Shown one piece after another: positions 1-5,425 of a stretch of DNA of 5,807 bases (position 1 is the stretch's first letter; every line of letters starts with the position of its first letter). Origin of the DNA: Acidobacteriota bacterium (GTDB lineage Bacteria; Acidobacteriota; Vicinamibacteria; Vicinamibacterales; UBA8438); the NCBI GenBank assembly GCA_011523485.1, contig WTGR01000339.1:1-5807 (forward strand), read 5' to 3'. The translations under genes were made by a program, and so were the position numbers. The notes under the pieces were generated by a model. That model saw only the letters and a program-made list of their open reading frames with translations. It was not told where the DNA came from and searched no databases.

Positions 1-366
1 GACTGGCGCTGGCTGCGCGCGGTGCGCGCGTACGCGACCCGGGATTCGGCCAACGTGCCGCCGGCCGGCAAGTACAACGCCGGCCAGAAGATGTTCTTCT
101 GGCTCCAGGGGGTGCTGGCCGTCGTCTTCGTCGTCAGCGGTGTTCCCCTCTGGTTCCCCGAGTCGTTCGGCGCCACCCTGCTGCAGTGGATGCGCTTGGC
201 GCACTACTTCGCGACCCTCGGCGGCGGCCTGCTGCTGATCGTCCACGTCTACCTCGGCACCATCGCCTATCCCGGCACGGCCCGCGCGATGATCGACGGG
301 ACGGTGACCGAGCGCTGGGCCCGGCACCACCATCCGGGCTGGCACGAAGAGCAGACGCGATCCTAG
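1..366 (+). CDS. fdoI: Formate dehydrogenase cytochrome b subunit (gamma), C-terminal part
   Basis: This is the C-terminal 121 residues of the membrane cytochrome b subunit of a respiratory formate dehydrogenase, open at the left edge. In this family the subunit takes electrons from the periplasmic catalytic and iron-sulfur subunits through haem b and passes them to quinone. The frame runs from base 1 (DWRWLRAVRAY) through a family-typical YNAGQK motif at residues 25-30. Two hydrophobic membrane segments follow, at about residues 31-51 and 67-90. They carry conserved histidines at visible residues 68 (LAHYF) and 82 (IVHVY), expected haem or quinone-site ligands. A charged cytoplasmic tail with HHHPGW ends at TAG 364-366. 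The in-frame GTG at 22 is internal, not the start. FdhE lies 850 bases downstream, consistent with an fdo-type operon. The symbol is by family; fdnI or fdhI would fit equally well. Confidence 0.9.
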   Translation, partial: DWRWLRAVRAYATRDSANVPPAGKYNAGQKMFFWLQGVLAVVFVVSGVPLWFPESFGATLLQWMRLAHYFATLGGGLLLIVHVYLGTIAYPGTARAMIDGTVTERWARHHHPGWHEEQTRS

Positions 367-381
367 AGCTGTGAACCAGCT

Positions 382-417
382 CCCGTCGTAGCGGCGGCGC
401 GCGTATTCCGCGACGGG
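382..417. repeat. 7-bp inverted repeat after the formate dehydrogenase subunit
   Basis: CCCGTCG (382-388) and CGACGGG (411-417) are perfect inverted arms around a 22-base GC-rich loop, beginning 15 bases after the stop of the cytochrome b gene. There is no T-run after it. It might slow polymerase or protect the 3' end of the mRNA, but a 7-bp arm in DNA this GC-rich can arise by chance. Confidence 0.25.
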
Positions 418-474
418 CGAGCGCCCCTTGTCATCGCCGGGAGCCCGCATCGTGCTCTCGGACCGACGGGTGAC

Positions 475-509
475 CGTGGAGCCGCAGGGAGAGGTGCGGC
501 GGCTCCACG
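475..509. repeat. Perfect 11-bp inverted repeat (hairpin)
   Basis: CGTGGAGCCGC (475-485) and GCGGCTCCACG (499-509) are exact inverted complements with a 13-base loop, forming a strong GC-rich stem. It lies between the formate dehydrogenase subunit and the vapB promoter region. The next 20 bases include only short T groups (CTTCATTTG), so it is not a classic intrinsic terminator. It may still act as a terminator-like or mRNA-end structure separating the fdh transcript from vapBC. No gene is seen in 367-521. Confidence 0.45.
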
Positions 510-520
510 CGGCACCTTCA

Positions 521-540
521 TTTGTATATACTATTTGTAG
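521..540 (+). promoter_or_regulatory. Probable vapBC promoter/operator
   Basis: An AT-rich island (TTTGTATATACTATTTGTAG) stands out in very GC-rich surroundings 30 bases before vapB. It contains the 8-bp palindrome GTATATAC (524-531) and an excellent -10 hexamer TATACT (527-532), with no clear -35. In TA operons with AbrB-fold VapB antitoxins, palindromes of this GTATATAC kind commonly overlap the promoter and are bound by VapB and VapBC for autorepression. A partial second half-site (TTTGTA, 534-539) follows. The assignment rests on composition, palindrome and position; no binding has been shown. Confidence 0.6.
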
Positions 541-569
541 CCATCTGCGGTGATGATCCAGGGGAGCGT

Positions 570-809
570 ATGGTTGATCGCGCCAAGTTGTTCAAGAACG
601 GCGGAAGCCAGGCCGTCAGGTTGCCGAAGGGATACCGCTTCGAGGGACAGGACGAGGTGGTCATCTCCAGGGAGGGCCGTCGAGTGATCCTCGAGCCGTG
701 CCGCCCGGCCTGGACCGCTGCGTTTCTGGAGCTTGCGGGCGCGGCGAGCGACTTCCCTTACCCATCCGATCTGCCGCCTGTCGAGCCGGGACCGGACTTC
801 GACGAATGA
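570..809 (+). CDS. vapB: VapB antitoxin, AbrB/SpoVT (VagC-like) family
   Basis: This 79-residue protein is the antitoxin of a type II TA pair; it should bind and block the VapC beside it and repress its own promoter. Residues 5-25 (AKLFKNGGSQAVRLPKGYRF) are the signature of the swapped-hairpin AbrB-type DNA-binding domain of VagC/VapB proteins. EVVISREGRRVILEP (29-43) completes the fold. The C-terminal third, rich in Pro, Asp and Glu (PYPSDLPPVEPGPDFDE), is the usual flexible toxin-binding tail. ATG 570 is chosen because AGGGGAG lies 3-10 bases upstream and the family begins here; an ATG at 522 would place the promoter palindrome inside the gene. The stop TGA (807-809) overlaps the vapC start by 4 bases. 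Confidence 0.92.
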   Translation: MVDRAKLFKNGGSQAVRLPKGYRFEGQDEVVISREGRRVILEPCRPAWTAAFLELAGAASDFPYPSDLPPVEPGPDFDE

Positions 810-1219
810 GATACCTGCTCGACACCAATGTCTGCGTCGACTACTTGACCGGCCGATATCCGTCGGTCGCCGCCCGATTGCGCACGCTCGGCCCCGCCAT
901 GGTGTGCCTGTCGTCCGTGGTCGTGGCGGAACTACGCTACGGGGCCGACAAGAGCGCACAGCCGCGGCGCAACCACCGGATGCTCGATGCCTTGACCGCA
1001 GAGATCTCCTGTCGGGCATTCGATTCCGCGGCAGCGGCGTCCTACGGAAAGGTGCGTACCGACCTCGAACGGCGCGGCCGGCCTATCGGTCCCAACGACA
1101 TGCTCATCGCGGCGCATGCCATGTCTCTCGGACTGGTGCTCGTGACGAACAACGTGCGCGAGTTCGGCCGGATAGATCGGCTGAGCCTGGAGGACTGGCG
1201 GGAAGCTCCCGAATCATGA
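806..1219 (+). CDS. vapC: VapC ribonuclease toxin, PIN domain, tRNA-fMet-type
   Basis: A 137-residue PIN-domain toxin of normal length. The acidic active site can be followed: D6 in LLDTN, E42 in VVVAELRYGA, D98 in GPNDMLIAAHA, and the C-terminal TNNVREFGRI block (114-123). The spacing and the motifs SSVVVAELRYGA, RPIGPNDMLIAAHA and TNNVREF closely match the enteric VapC group of Shigella and Salmonella, which cut initiator tRNA-fMet in the anticodon stem-loop. That target is inferred here from resemblance. The start is ATG 806 in ATGA, overlapping the vapB stop, so translation is coupled. The protein looks intact. Its own stop overlaps the start of fdhE in the same ATGA manner. Confidence 0.93.
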   Translation: MRYLLDTNVCVDYLTGRYPSVAARLRTLGPAMVCLSSVVVAELRYGADKSAQPRRNHRMLDALTAEISCRAFDSAAAASYGKVRTDLERRGRPIGPNDMLIAAHAMSLGLVLVTNNVREFGRIDRLSLEDWREAPES

Positions 1220-2103
1220 CCCCGTCCGCAGTCTGGTCACGACGCCGGCAGCGCGTCGCGCGCCTGAGCGCCGAGCGTCCGCACACTGCGGAGCTGCTGG
1301 CGTTCTATGACGATGTACTGGCCTTGCAGGAGCCGCTGTATGCCAAGGCGTTGAAGTCGCGCTGGCTCGAGGCGGTTGAAGCAGCCGACGGCAGCGCTCC
1401 GCGACTGCGCCTGGGGCGTCTTCCGGAGAGATCCCGGGATCGGGACTTCTCGCGTTTCGTCCGCGCCGTACCGGCGTCGGCGACCGATGTGCTGAGGGCG
1501 ATCGCGGAGCGGCTGCTGACCGAGCCGGCCGCGATGTCGGCGCTGTTGAGCGCGGTATTGGCCCGGGAGCCGGTCGACGCGGTCGCGGCCCGAATCGGTT
1601 GTGACGCCGCAGCTCTGGAGTTCTTCCCGCTCGCCTTCGTCCAGCCAGTAGCGGAGGCTCTCGCCAGCCAGACTGATCTCGACTTCTCGGGGGACCGCGC
1701 CGCGGTCGGTGACGGCCCCGTTGCCGGGAGCGATAACTCCCGCGCGGCATGTCCCTATTGCGGGGCGGCACCTGTCGCCGCCGTGCTCCGCGACGAGCCG
1801 GAGATCAAGGGACGCCGGACGCTGCTCTGCGCGCTGTGCCTGACCGAGTGGACGTTCCCGAGAACGCGCTGCCCGGCGTGCGGGGAGGAGAGGGCGGAGA
1901 AGCGCCCGCATCACGTCTCGGAGTCGTGGCCGCACATTCGCGTGGAGGAGTGCGGGACCTGCCGGACGTATATCAAGGCGGTGGACCTGCGCGAGTTTGG
2001 GCTCGCCGTGCCGGTGGTTGACGAGCTGGCATCCTTGGATCTCGATCTGTGGGCGAGCGAGCAGGGACTGTCGAAGCTGCAGAAGAACCTGTTCGGGCTG
2101 TAG
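1216..2103 (+). CDS. fdhE: FdhE, formate dehydrogenase accessory/maturation protein
   Basis: A 295-residue protein of the FdhE family, cytoplasmic factors needed to activate respiratory formate dehydrogenases before Tat export; the E. coli protein binds iron and contacts the catalytic subunit. The N-terminal half is helical and poorly conserved. The C-terminal half has four CxxC pairs: CPYC 179-182, CALC 205-208, CPAC 219-222 and CGTC 246-249. These are flanked by family segments LCALCLTEW, RCPACG, RVEECGTCRTYIKAVD, and a C-terminus ending GLSKLQKNLFGL. ATG 1216 gives the usual family length and lies in an ATGA overlap with the vapC stop. An open frame extends upstream to 733, but only as a shadow inside vapBC. 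The function matches the cytochrome b subunit upstream; the oddity is the vapBC pair between them. Confidence 0.95.
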   Translation: MTPSAVWSRRRQRVARLSAERPHTAELLAFYDDVLALQEPLYAKALKSRWLEAVEAADGSAPRLRLGRLPERSRDRDFSRFVRAVPASATDVLRAIAERLLTEPAAMSALLSAVLAREPVDAVAARIGCDAAALEFFPLAFVQPVAEALASQTDLDFSGDRAAVGDGPVAGSDNSRAACPYCGAAPVAAVLRDEPEIKGRRTLLCALCLTEWTFPRTRCPACGEERAEKRPHHVSESWPHIRVEECGTCRTYIKAVDLREFGLAVPVVDELASLDLDLWASEQGLSKLQKNLFGL

Positions 2104-2117
2104 CAAGGATGACTTGC

Positions 2118-2153
2118 ATGACCTGCGCATGGAGACCATACTGGTCACGATGA
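2118..2153 (+). CDS. Possible 11-residue leader peptide before the antitoxin
   Basis: ATG 2118 lies 8 bases after a good ribosome-binding sequence AAGGA (2105-2109) and opens an 11-codon frame (MTCAWRPYWSR). Its stop TGA (2151-2153) overlaps the downstream antitoxin ATG (2150-2152) as ATGA. The antitoxin start itself has no good Shine-Dalgarno sequence, so re-initiation from this mini-ORF could supply its translation. GCAAG (2103-2107) and CTTGC (2113-2117) can form a 5-bp stem over the same site. Without conservation data, chance is a real alternative. Confidence 0.25.
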   Translation: MTCAWRPYWSR

Positions 2154-2431
2154 GCACTGCATCGGTATCCGAGTTGAAGTCGCACCTGTCCCGCTATCTT
2201 CGAGAAGTCCGTCGCGGCGGAGAGGTGGAGGTTCTCGACCGAGGTGCGCCCGTCGCGAGACTCGTGCCTCCCGAAGCCAGAGACGGCCGGGGAGTCCGCG
2301 AACGGCTGATCGCCGCCGGCCTGTTGAAGCCGGGTGCGGGAGGCGCCGCGGCGATACTGGAGTCAGAGCCGCTGGCGTTGCCGGTCACCCTCTCGGAAGC
2401 GCTGGCCGAGGACCGGGCGGATCGGATTTGA
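2150..2431 (+). CDS. Phd/YefM-family antitoxin
   Basis: A 93-residue type II antitoxin of the prevent-host-death/YefM fold, which usually binds DNA at its own operator and neutralises the adjacent PIN toxin. The N-terminal SVSELKSHLSRYLREV (residues 5-20), then GGEVEVLDRGAPVARLVP, is the standard family core of helix, strand and strand. The C-terminal part with LPVTLSEALAEDRAD is the expected toxin-binding arm. ATG 2150 is preferred because MSTASVSELK matches the family start; an in-frame ATG at 2129 would add seven residues (METILVT) and neither has a good ribosome-binding site. The 46-base gap from fdhE contains no clear promoter, so read-through from the vapBC-fdhE transcript is likely. 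The stop overlaps the toxin start (TTGA). Confidence 0.88.
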   Translation: MSTASVSELKSHLSRYLREVRRGGEVEVLDRGAPVARLVPPEARDGRGVRERLIAAGLLKPGAGGAAAILESEPLALPVTLSEALAEDRADRI

Positions 2432-2850
2432 GGTACTGGGATGCTTCGGCGCTCGTTCCTCTGCTTGTCGGCGAAGCCGACAGCGAGCTGGTTCGCGGCT
2501 GGCTGTCCGAGGACGACCACATCGTCACGTGGGTCTGGACACGCACCGAGATCACGGGCGCGATCGAGCGACGGACCCGCGAAGGCTCGATCTCGCGCCC
2601 GCAGCGCCGCGAACTGCTGGAACGGCTCAGGGTCCTCGCCGATCGCTGGGACGAAGTGACCGAAGTACTGGCGGTCCGGGCCCGAGCGGATGCGCTGTTG
2701 GCGAGGCACGTGCTGCGCGCGGCCGATGCGGGACAGCTCGGTGCGGCACTCCTGGTCCAGGAACAGCTAGCCGGACCGCTCACGTTCGCCTGTCGGGATC
2801 AGCGGCTCTTGTCGGTCGCGGATCTGGAGGGGTTCCGGATACTGGCGTGA
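2428..2850 (+). CDS. PIN-domain toxin (VapC family), partner of the Phd-like antitoxin
   Basis: A 140-residue PIN-domain protein, predicted to be an Mg-dependent ribonuclease toxin. Catalytic acids are visible: D5 in RYWDASALVPLLV, E41 in TRTEITGAIERR, D100 in RAADAGQLGAAL and D124 in ACRDQRLLSVA. The length is normal and no key residue is missing. The start is TTG 2428 within TTGA, overlapping the antitoxin stop; no ATG is available near the conserved N-terminus. Pairing of a Phd-fold antitoxin with a PIN toxin is common. It differs clearly from the first VapC in this window (WDASALV versus LLDTN; AADAGQLGAA versus GPNDMLIAA), so it is a separate module, not a duplication. The RNA target cannot be told from sequence. 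Confidence 0.9.
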   Translation: MRYWDASALVPLLVGEADSELVRGWLSEDDHIVTWVWTRTEITGAIERRTREGSISRPQRRELLERLRVLADRWDEVTEVLAVRARADALLARHVLRAADAGQLGAALLVQEQLAGPLTFACRDQRLLSVADLEGFRILA

Positions 2851-2877
2851 TCCACCCTGGATCCCGGCAGCGGTGGA
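2851..2877. terminator. Weak stem at the convergent junction
   Basis: TCCACC (2851-2856) and GGTGGA (2872-2877) form a perfect 6-bp inverted repeat right after the PIN toxin stop, between two converging blocks. There is no T-run on either side, so this is at most a weak or factor-dependent bidirectional stop. The rest of the gap, to 2907, shows nothing else. Confidence 0.22.
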
Positions 2878-2907
2878 CGCCGCAGATGAGCCTGCTCGGG
2901 CTTCGTG

Positions 2908-3363
2908 TCAGAACAGCGCCGGCTGGCCCCGGTCCGCGGGGAGCGCGTCCACGGCTTCAGGCTCGAACGACTCGATCAGCCGCCGCGCCTCCGCGAAATA
3001 GCCTTCGTCGCTTTCGAAACCGACGAAGGGCACGCCGAGGACCCTGCACGCCAGGGCGCTATGTCCGAGACCGAGGAAGGGATCCATCATCTTCGTCACG
3101 CGCTCGAGACCGTGCAGGCGGGCGCACATGATCGGTATGCGGACGGGGAAGGTCGCCGGATGCGGACGATCTCTGTCGCGGCTCTTGATCGTCCGGTAGG
3201 GCACGAACCCGTTCGCAAGACGAACGGAATCGCCAGTAGACGCGGTGTAGTTTCGGCTGACAGGCCAGACAGGTCCGACGCCGTAGCGGGCCCATCCTGG
3301 AACGGAGAGGACGAACGACGGCTCCGAGAGCCGCCGGGAGACGAACTCAATGAGCGAGCCCGT
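2908..3363 (-). pseudogene. C-terminal part of a beta-order DNA amino-methyltransferase
   Basis: An open minus-strand frame runs from 3363 to the stop at 2908-2910 (151 codons). Its last two thirds match the C-terminal part of N4-cytosine/N6-adenine DNA methyltransferases whose motifs run IV first, then X and I. FVPYRTIKSRDRDRPHPATFP is the segment before motif X. Then come the RIPIMCARLHG helix, motif I DPFLGLG, which binds S-adenosylmethionine, and the acidic strand end GFESDEGYF. No catalytic SPPY motif is present, so this piece cannot act alone. The only usable start is GTG 3204, which still lacks the N-terminal half. The residues before about 3230 look less typical and their frame is uncertain. 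The frame is the same as that of the methyltransferase upstream, separated only by its TGA. The matching N-terminal half may be the fragment at 5426-5689. A two-polypeptide enzyme is the alternative to a broken gene. Confidence 0.7.
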
Positions 3364-4578
3364 TCACGCCGAAGGTTTCCGAAAGAGAAGGATCTTCTCG
3401 TCCTGAATGACGTTGTAGAGCCCGAACACGATCTTCGGGATCTCGCGCTCGCGTTCCAGGCCGGCACTGACCGCCCAATCGCCCATGTGCTCGGTCGTCG
3501 TGTACTCGCTGCGATCAACCGTCGCGTTACCGATGACGAACGCGGCCGCAGCACCAGGCTTCAAGACGCGAGCGACCTCACGGAACATCTGCTGCAGGTC
3601 CGCGTTGTAGAGCGCGAGCTTCTTGGATGGCCCGCGGCCACGAACGCCGGTCATCTCCCTGCGGAGCACCTGGAGATTGACGCCCAGGGCGTCGAGCGCG
3701 TGCTCGTCGTTCTTCGCATAGTCCAAGGCAATCGAATACGGCGGAGACGTGACGACAGCGTCGACCGAGGCGTCCTCGACGCCAGCGGCGCCGAGGGCAC
3801 GGGAGTCGCCAAGGACCGCGGAAACGGCACCAGGGGCGATGTGAAAGCGGTCGAGCGCGGTAGCGTGCGCCTCGACAGACTCAAGCATCGCCCGCAGGTT
3901 CTTGCGAAGCGACGCACGGCCGTCACGTTTGCGGCGCGAGACGTCGCTGAGAGTGACCATACGCGCGATCTGCAAGAAATCGGCGACGACAGGGTCATCG
4001 GCGCGAGCGATCGACGGATCAAGAGGGTCGAGAGCGTGCTCGTCGAGAAGAGCGAGAACGCGGGCACGGATGGCGTCGACAGCGTGGACCGAAGCGGTCT
4101 TGACACGCGTCAGGAGGACGCAAAGCGGCGAGACGTCAACGCCAACGCAGTCGATGCCGAGCAACGAAGCCTCGAGAGCGGTCGTGCCGCTACCCACGTA
4201 GGGATCGAGGACGAGAGAGCCCGGGCGAACGCCGAGGATGTTGAGCAACGCACGAACCATCTGAGGGTGGAACTTGCCACGGTACGGGTAGATCCAGTGC
4301 GTCAGGTACTGGTTGACGGACCGCGTGCGGTTGAAGTGACCGCCCTGATACGCGGGACGAATGAGCTGCTCGTAGACCGTCGGGGCTCCGTCGAGGGTGG
4401 CCACGTATGCGGCACGATTGAGGACGTCAGGGCCGGTCCCGTTGACGTGCACACGTGCGCGCCACGGATTGTCCTCATCGCGGGTCCAATCGGCGCAGCC
4501 CAGCGACCGCGCCTCGATGCGAGCGAGGTGCTCCTCGTAGATGAACTGAACGTTCCGGGGAAGAGTGAGGCTGCTCAT
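3364..4578 (-). CDS. DNA methyltransferase (N4/N6 amino type), motif I before motif IV
   Basis: A complete 404-residue S-adenosylmethionine-dependent DNA methyltransferase of the N4-cytosine/N6-adenine superfamily. Motif I, DPYVGSGTT (residues 125-133), binds the cofactor, with the acidic strand end GVDVSP (146-151) after it. The catalytic motif IV is TSPPYS (277-282), favouring but not proving N4-cytosine methylation. A YPYRGKFHPQMVRALL segment (97-112) before motif I corresponds to motif X. A helical, basic stretch (about 160-250) between motifs I and IV may hold target recognition. Later elements are EVARVLKPG and a C-terminus ending KILLFRKPSA. ATG 4578 (MSSLTLPRN) is preferred to an upstream in-frame start at 4620, which adds a fold-unlike MRVVPALVFWYRP. 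The ribosome-binding site is weak. No cognate endonuclease is visible, so it could be a solitary methylase or part of a larger system. Confidence 0.88.
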   Translation of the reverse strand: MSSLTLPRNVQFIYEEHLARIEARSLGCADWTRDEDNPWRARVHVNGTGPDVLNRAAYVATLDGAPTVYEQLIRPAYQGGHFNRTRSVNQYLTHWIYPYRGKFHPQMVRALLNILGVRPGSLVLDPYVGSGTTALEASLLGIDCVGVDVSPLCVLLTRVKTASVHAVDAIRARVLALLDEHALDPLDPSIARADDPVVADFLQIARMVTLSDVSRRKRDGRASLRKNLRAMLESVEAHATALDRFHIAPGAVSAVLGDSRALGAAGVEDASVDAVVTSPPYSIALDYAKNDEHALDALGVNLQVLRREMTGVRGRGPSKKLALYNADLQQMFREVARVLKPGAAAAFVIGNATVDRSEYTTTEHMGDWAVSAGLEREREIPKIVFGLYNVIQDEKILLFRKPSA

Positions 4579-4730
4579 GGCGGGACGGTACCAAAAAACG
4601 AGCGCCGGTACAACCCTCAATCGGGAGCTTCCGCGGCCATCCTTTGCCGGGGTCCTCAGTCAGCTCGCGATCATCGTCGTCGCCGGCGTGGCGCAAGTAC
4701 CGCGACGGGCGATCAACGTGTCGACGCTCA
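4579..4730 (-). other. Non-coding gap upstream of the methyltransferase
   Basis: About 150 bases between the small CxxC gene and the methyltransferase. The only clear marks are a T6 run on the minus strand (complement of A6 at 4593-4598) and a short GTACC/GGTAC inverted pair around it. No stem precedes the T-run, so a terminator is not supported. No convincing promoter is visible; the gap is large enough to hold one for the methyltransferase. Confidence 0.3.
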
Positions 4731-4900
4731 TTAGGATGGAGGGCGCAACGGAAACGAGCAGCCAGCGAGCCAGTGATCGTGAACGTCGTGCACCCAGGGC
4801 TTCAACGAAGAACTGGGAACCGCTCTTCCATCCAGGACAAGTCCAGCACGGGACGCCCGCAAATGGCACAGCGGGTCGGGTCAGGCGGATCCGGGTCCAT
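4731..4900 (-). pseudogene. Small CxxC (zinc-ribbon-like) protein, frame broken at 4815-4817
   Basis: ATG 4900 begins MDPDPPDPTRCAICGRPVLD, with a metal-binding-like CAIC pair (residues 11-14), and reads into TGA at 4802-4804. Adding one C in the CCC run at 4815-4817 moves the frame into SSSLKPWVHDVHDHWLAGCS, ending at TAA 4731-4733 and giving about 56 residues. The restored tail has Trp, His and a late Cys, as expected for the second half of a small zinc-binding protein, and a distinctive WVHDVHDHW segment. The gene lies 19 bases after the restored stop of the small protein upstream and probably belongs to the same transcript. I cannot name the family. Whether the break is mutational or a sequencing error cannot be decided from this copy. 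Confidence 0.5.
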
Positions 4901-4919
4901 GGACGCAGCGGCGGTCGGT

Positions 4920-5158
4920 CTACGCGAACGGACCGAGGGTCCGCGCAAAGATGCGATCGAGGCGCTCCTGCCAGCCACCACCCCGTACTCGGTGCGGTAC
5001 TGACGAATCGTGGCGACATCCGAGTCGGTTAGTTCCAGCTCTCCGTTGGGCTGAACGGCGGAACGAAGGCGTTTGAGCAGTGTTTGGAAGCCGCCCTGAC
5101 CAGCGAGAGGCTCGTTCAGCGCGGCGCGCTCATCAGCGTTCAGGTTGATCGTGGGCAC
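4920..5158 (-). pseudogene. Small conserved-looking protein, frame broken in a G4 run
   Basis: GTG 5158 starts MPTINLNADERAALNEPLAG with a good ribosome-binding sequence AGGAG (5168-5172), 9 bases upstream. It continues GGFQTLLKRLRSAV, then LTDSDVATIRQYRTEYG. As written the frame slides into VAGRSASIASLRGPSV, unlike a natural protein, and runs through the next gene. Adding one G in the GGGG run at 4981-4984 gives YGGGGWQERLDRIFARTLGP and a stop at TAG 4920-4922, for 79 residues. That continuation fits the amphipathic helical character of the first part far better. The protein looks all-helical with no catalytic motif, and I do not recognise a named family. Its place between methyltransferase pieces suggests an accessory protein of a modification or defence locus. 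Confidence 0.55.
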
Positions 5159-5425
5159 GGGGAGTATCTCCTGTGGGGAGGAACTGAAGCAGTCGCGCCA
5201 GCCGAGCTGGTCGGACAGTCGAGAACGAGGGACGACGAATTCTCTTCACGGACCCCGACGGTGTCAAGCGGGCGAAAACCCCGGACGCAGGAGAGCGGGA
5301 CGTACAGATCCAACGACACCCCACGTTGCTCGCGACCGATCCTCGCCAGCTTTCCTGTCCAGTAGGCCCGGTGCCCGGCGACACCGCTCTGGCGCGACGC
5401 CTCGGGTAACACCCGGCTGGGGCAT
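5159..5425 (-). other. Coding-like stretch with no unbroken frame
   Basis: After the methyltransferase half at 5426-5689 its frame continues to 5264 but no longer resembles the family. In another frame, from GTG 5412, the sequence reads GHRAYWTGKLARIGREQRGV and SLDLYVPLSCVRGFRPLDTV with natural-looking composition and GC-rich third positions. Around 5240-5244 the better frame appears to switch to FVVPRSRLSDQLGWRDC, which would need one extra base; that frame is also the one of the small protein starting at 5158. The stretch may be the remains of the methyltransferase middle (where target recognition would lie) or of a separate gene such as a restriction enzyme. No motif allows a choice. Confidence 0.35.

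Noticed and set aside
522..569. ATG 522 as the vapB start
   Set aside because: It would put the GTATATAC palindrome and TATACT element inside the coding region and add 16 residues not seen in the family; ATG 570 has a clear AGGGGAG site.
733..1215. Upstream extension of the fdhE frame
   Set aside because: It overlaps vapB and vapC, reads as Arg-rich filler, and FdhE has its normal length from ATG 1216.
1237..2157. 306-codon open frame on the minus strand opposite fdhE
   Set aside because: Low-complexity, Arg/Gln-rich translation with no domain, opposite a well-supported gene with four CxxC pairs.
4585..4610. T6 run as an intrinsic terminator on the minus strand
   Set aside because: No stable GC stem directly precedes the run, only a 5-bp GTACC/GGTAC pair that spans it.
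2905..4734. Longest open frame in the window, 609 codons on the plus strand
   Set aside because: It lies codon-for-codon opposite the minus-strand methyltransferase frames, is dominated by Arg, Asp, Glu and Val, and has no motif. Minus-strand motifs I and IV are unmistakable, so this is an antisense shadow in GC-rich DNA.
4802..5158. One continuous 118-codon protein joining the small GTG-start ORF to the CxxC ORF
   Set aside because: The middle third (VAGRSASIASLRGPSVRSRR) looks out of frame, while a one-base correction gives a natural C-terminus with its own stop; two separate genes explain the sequence better.
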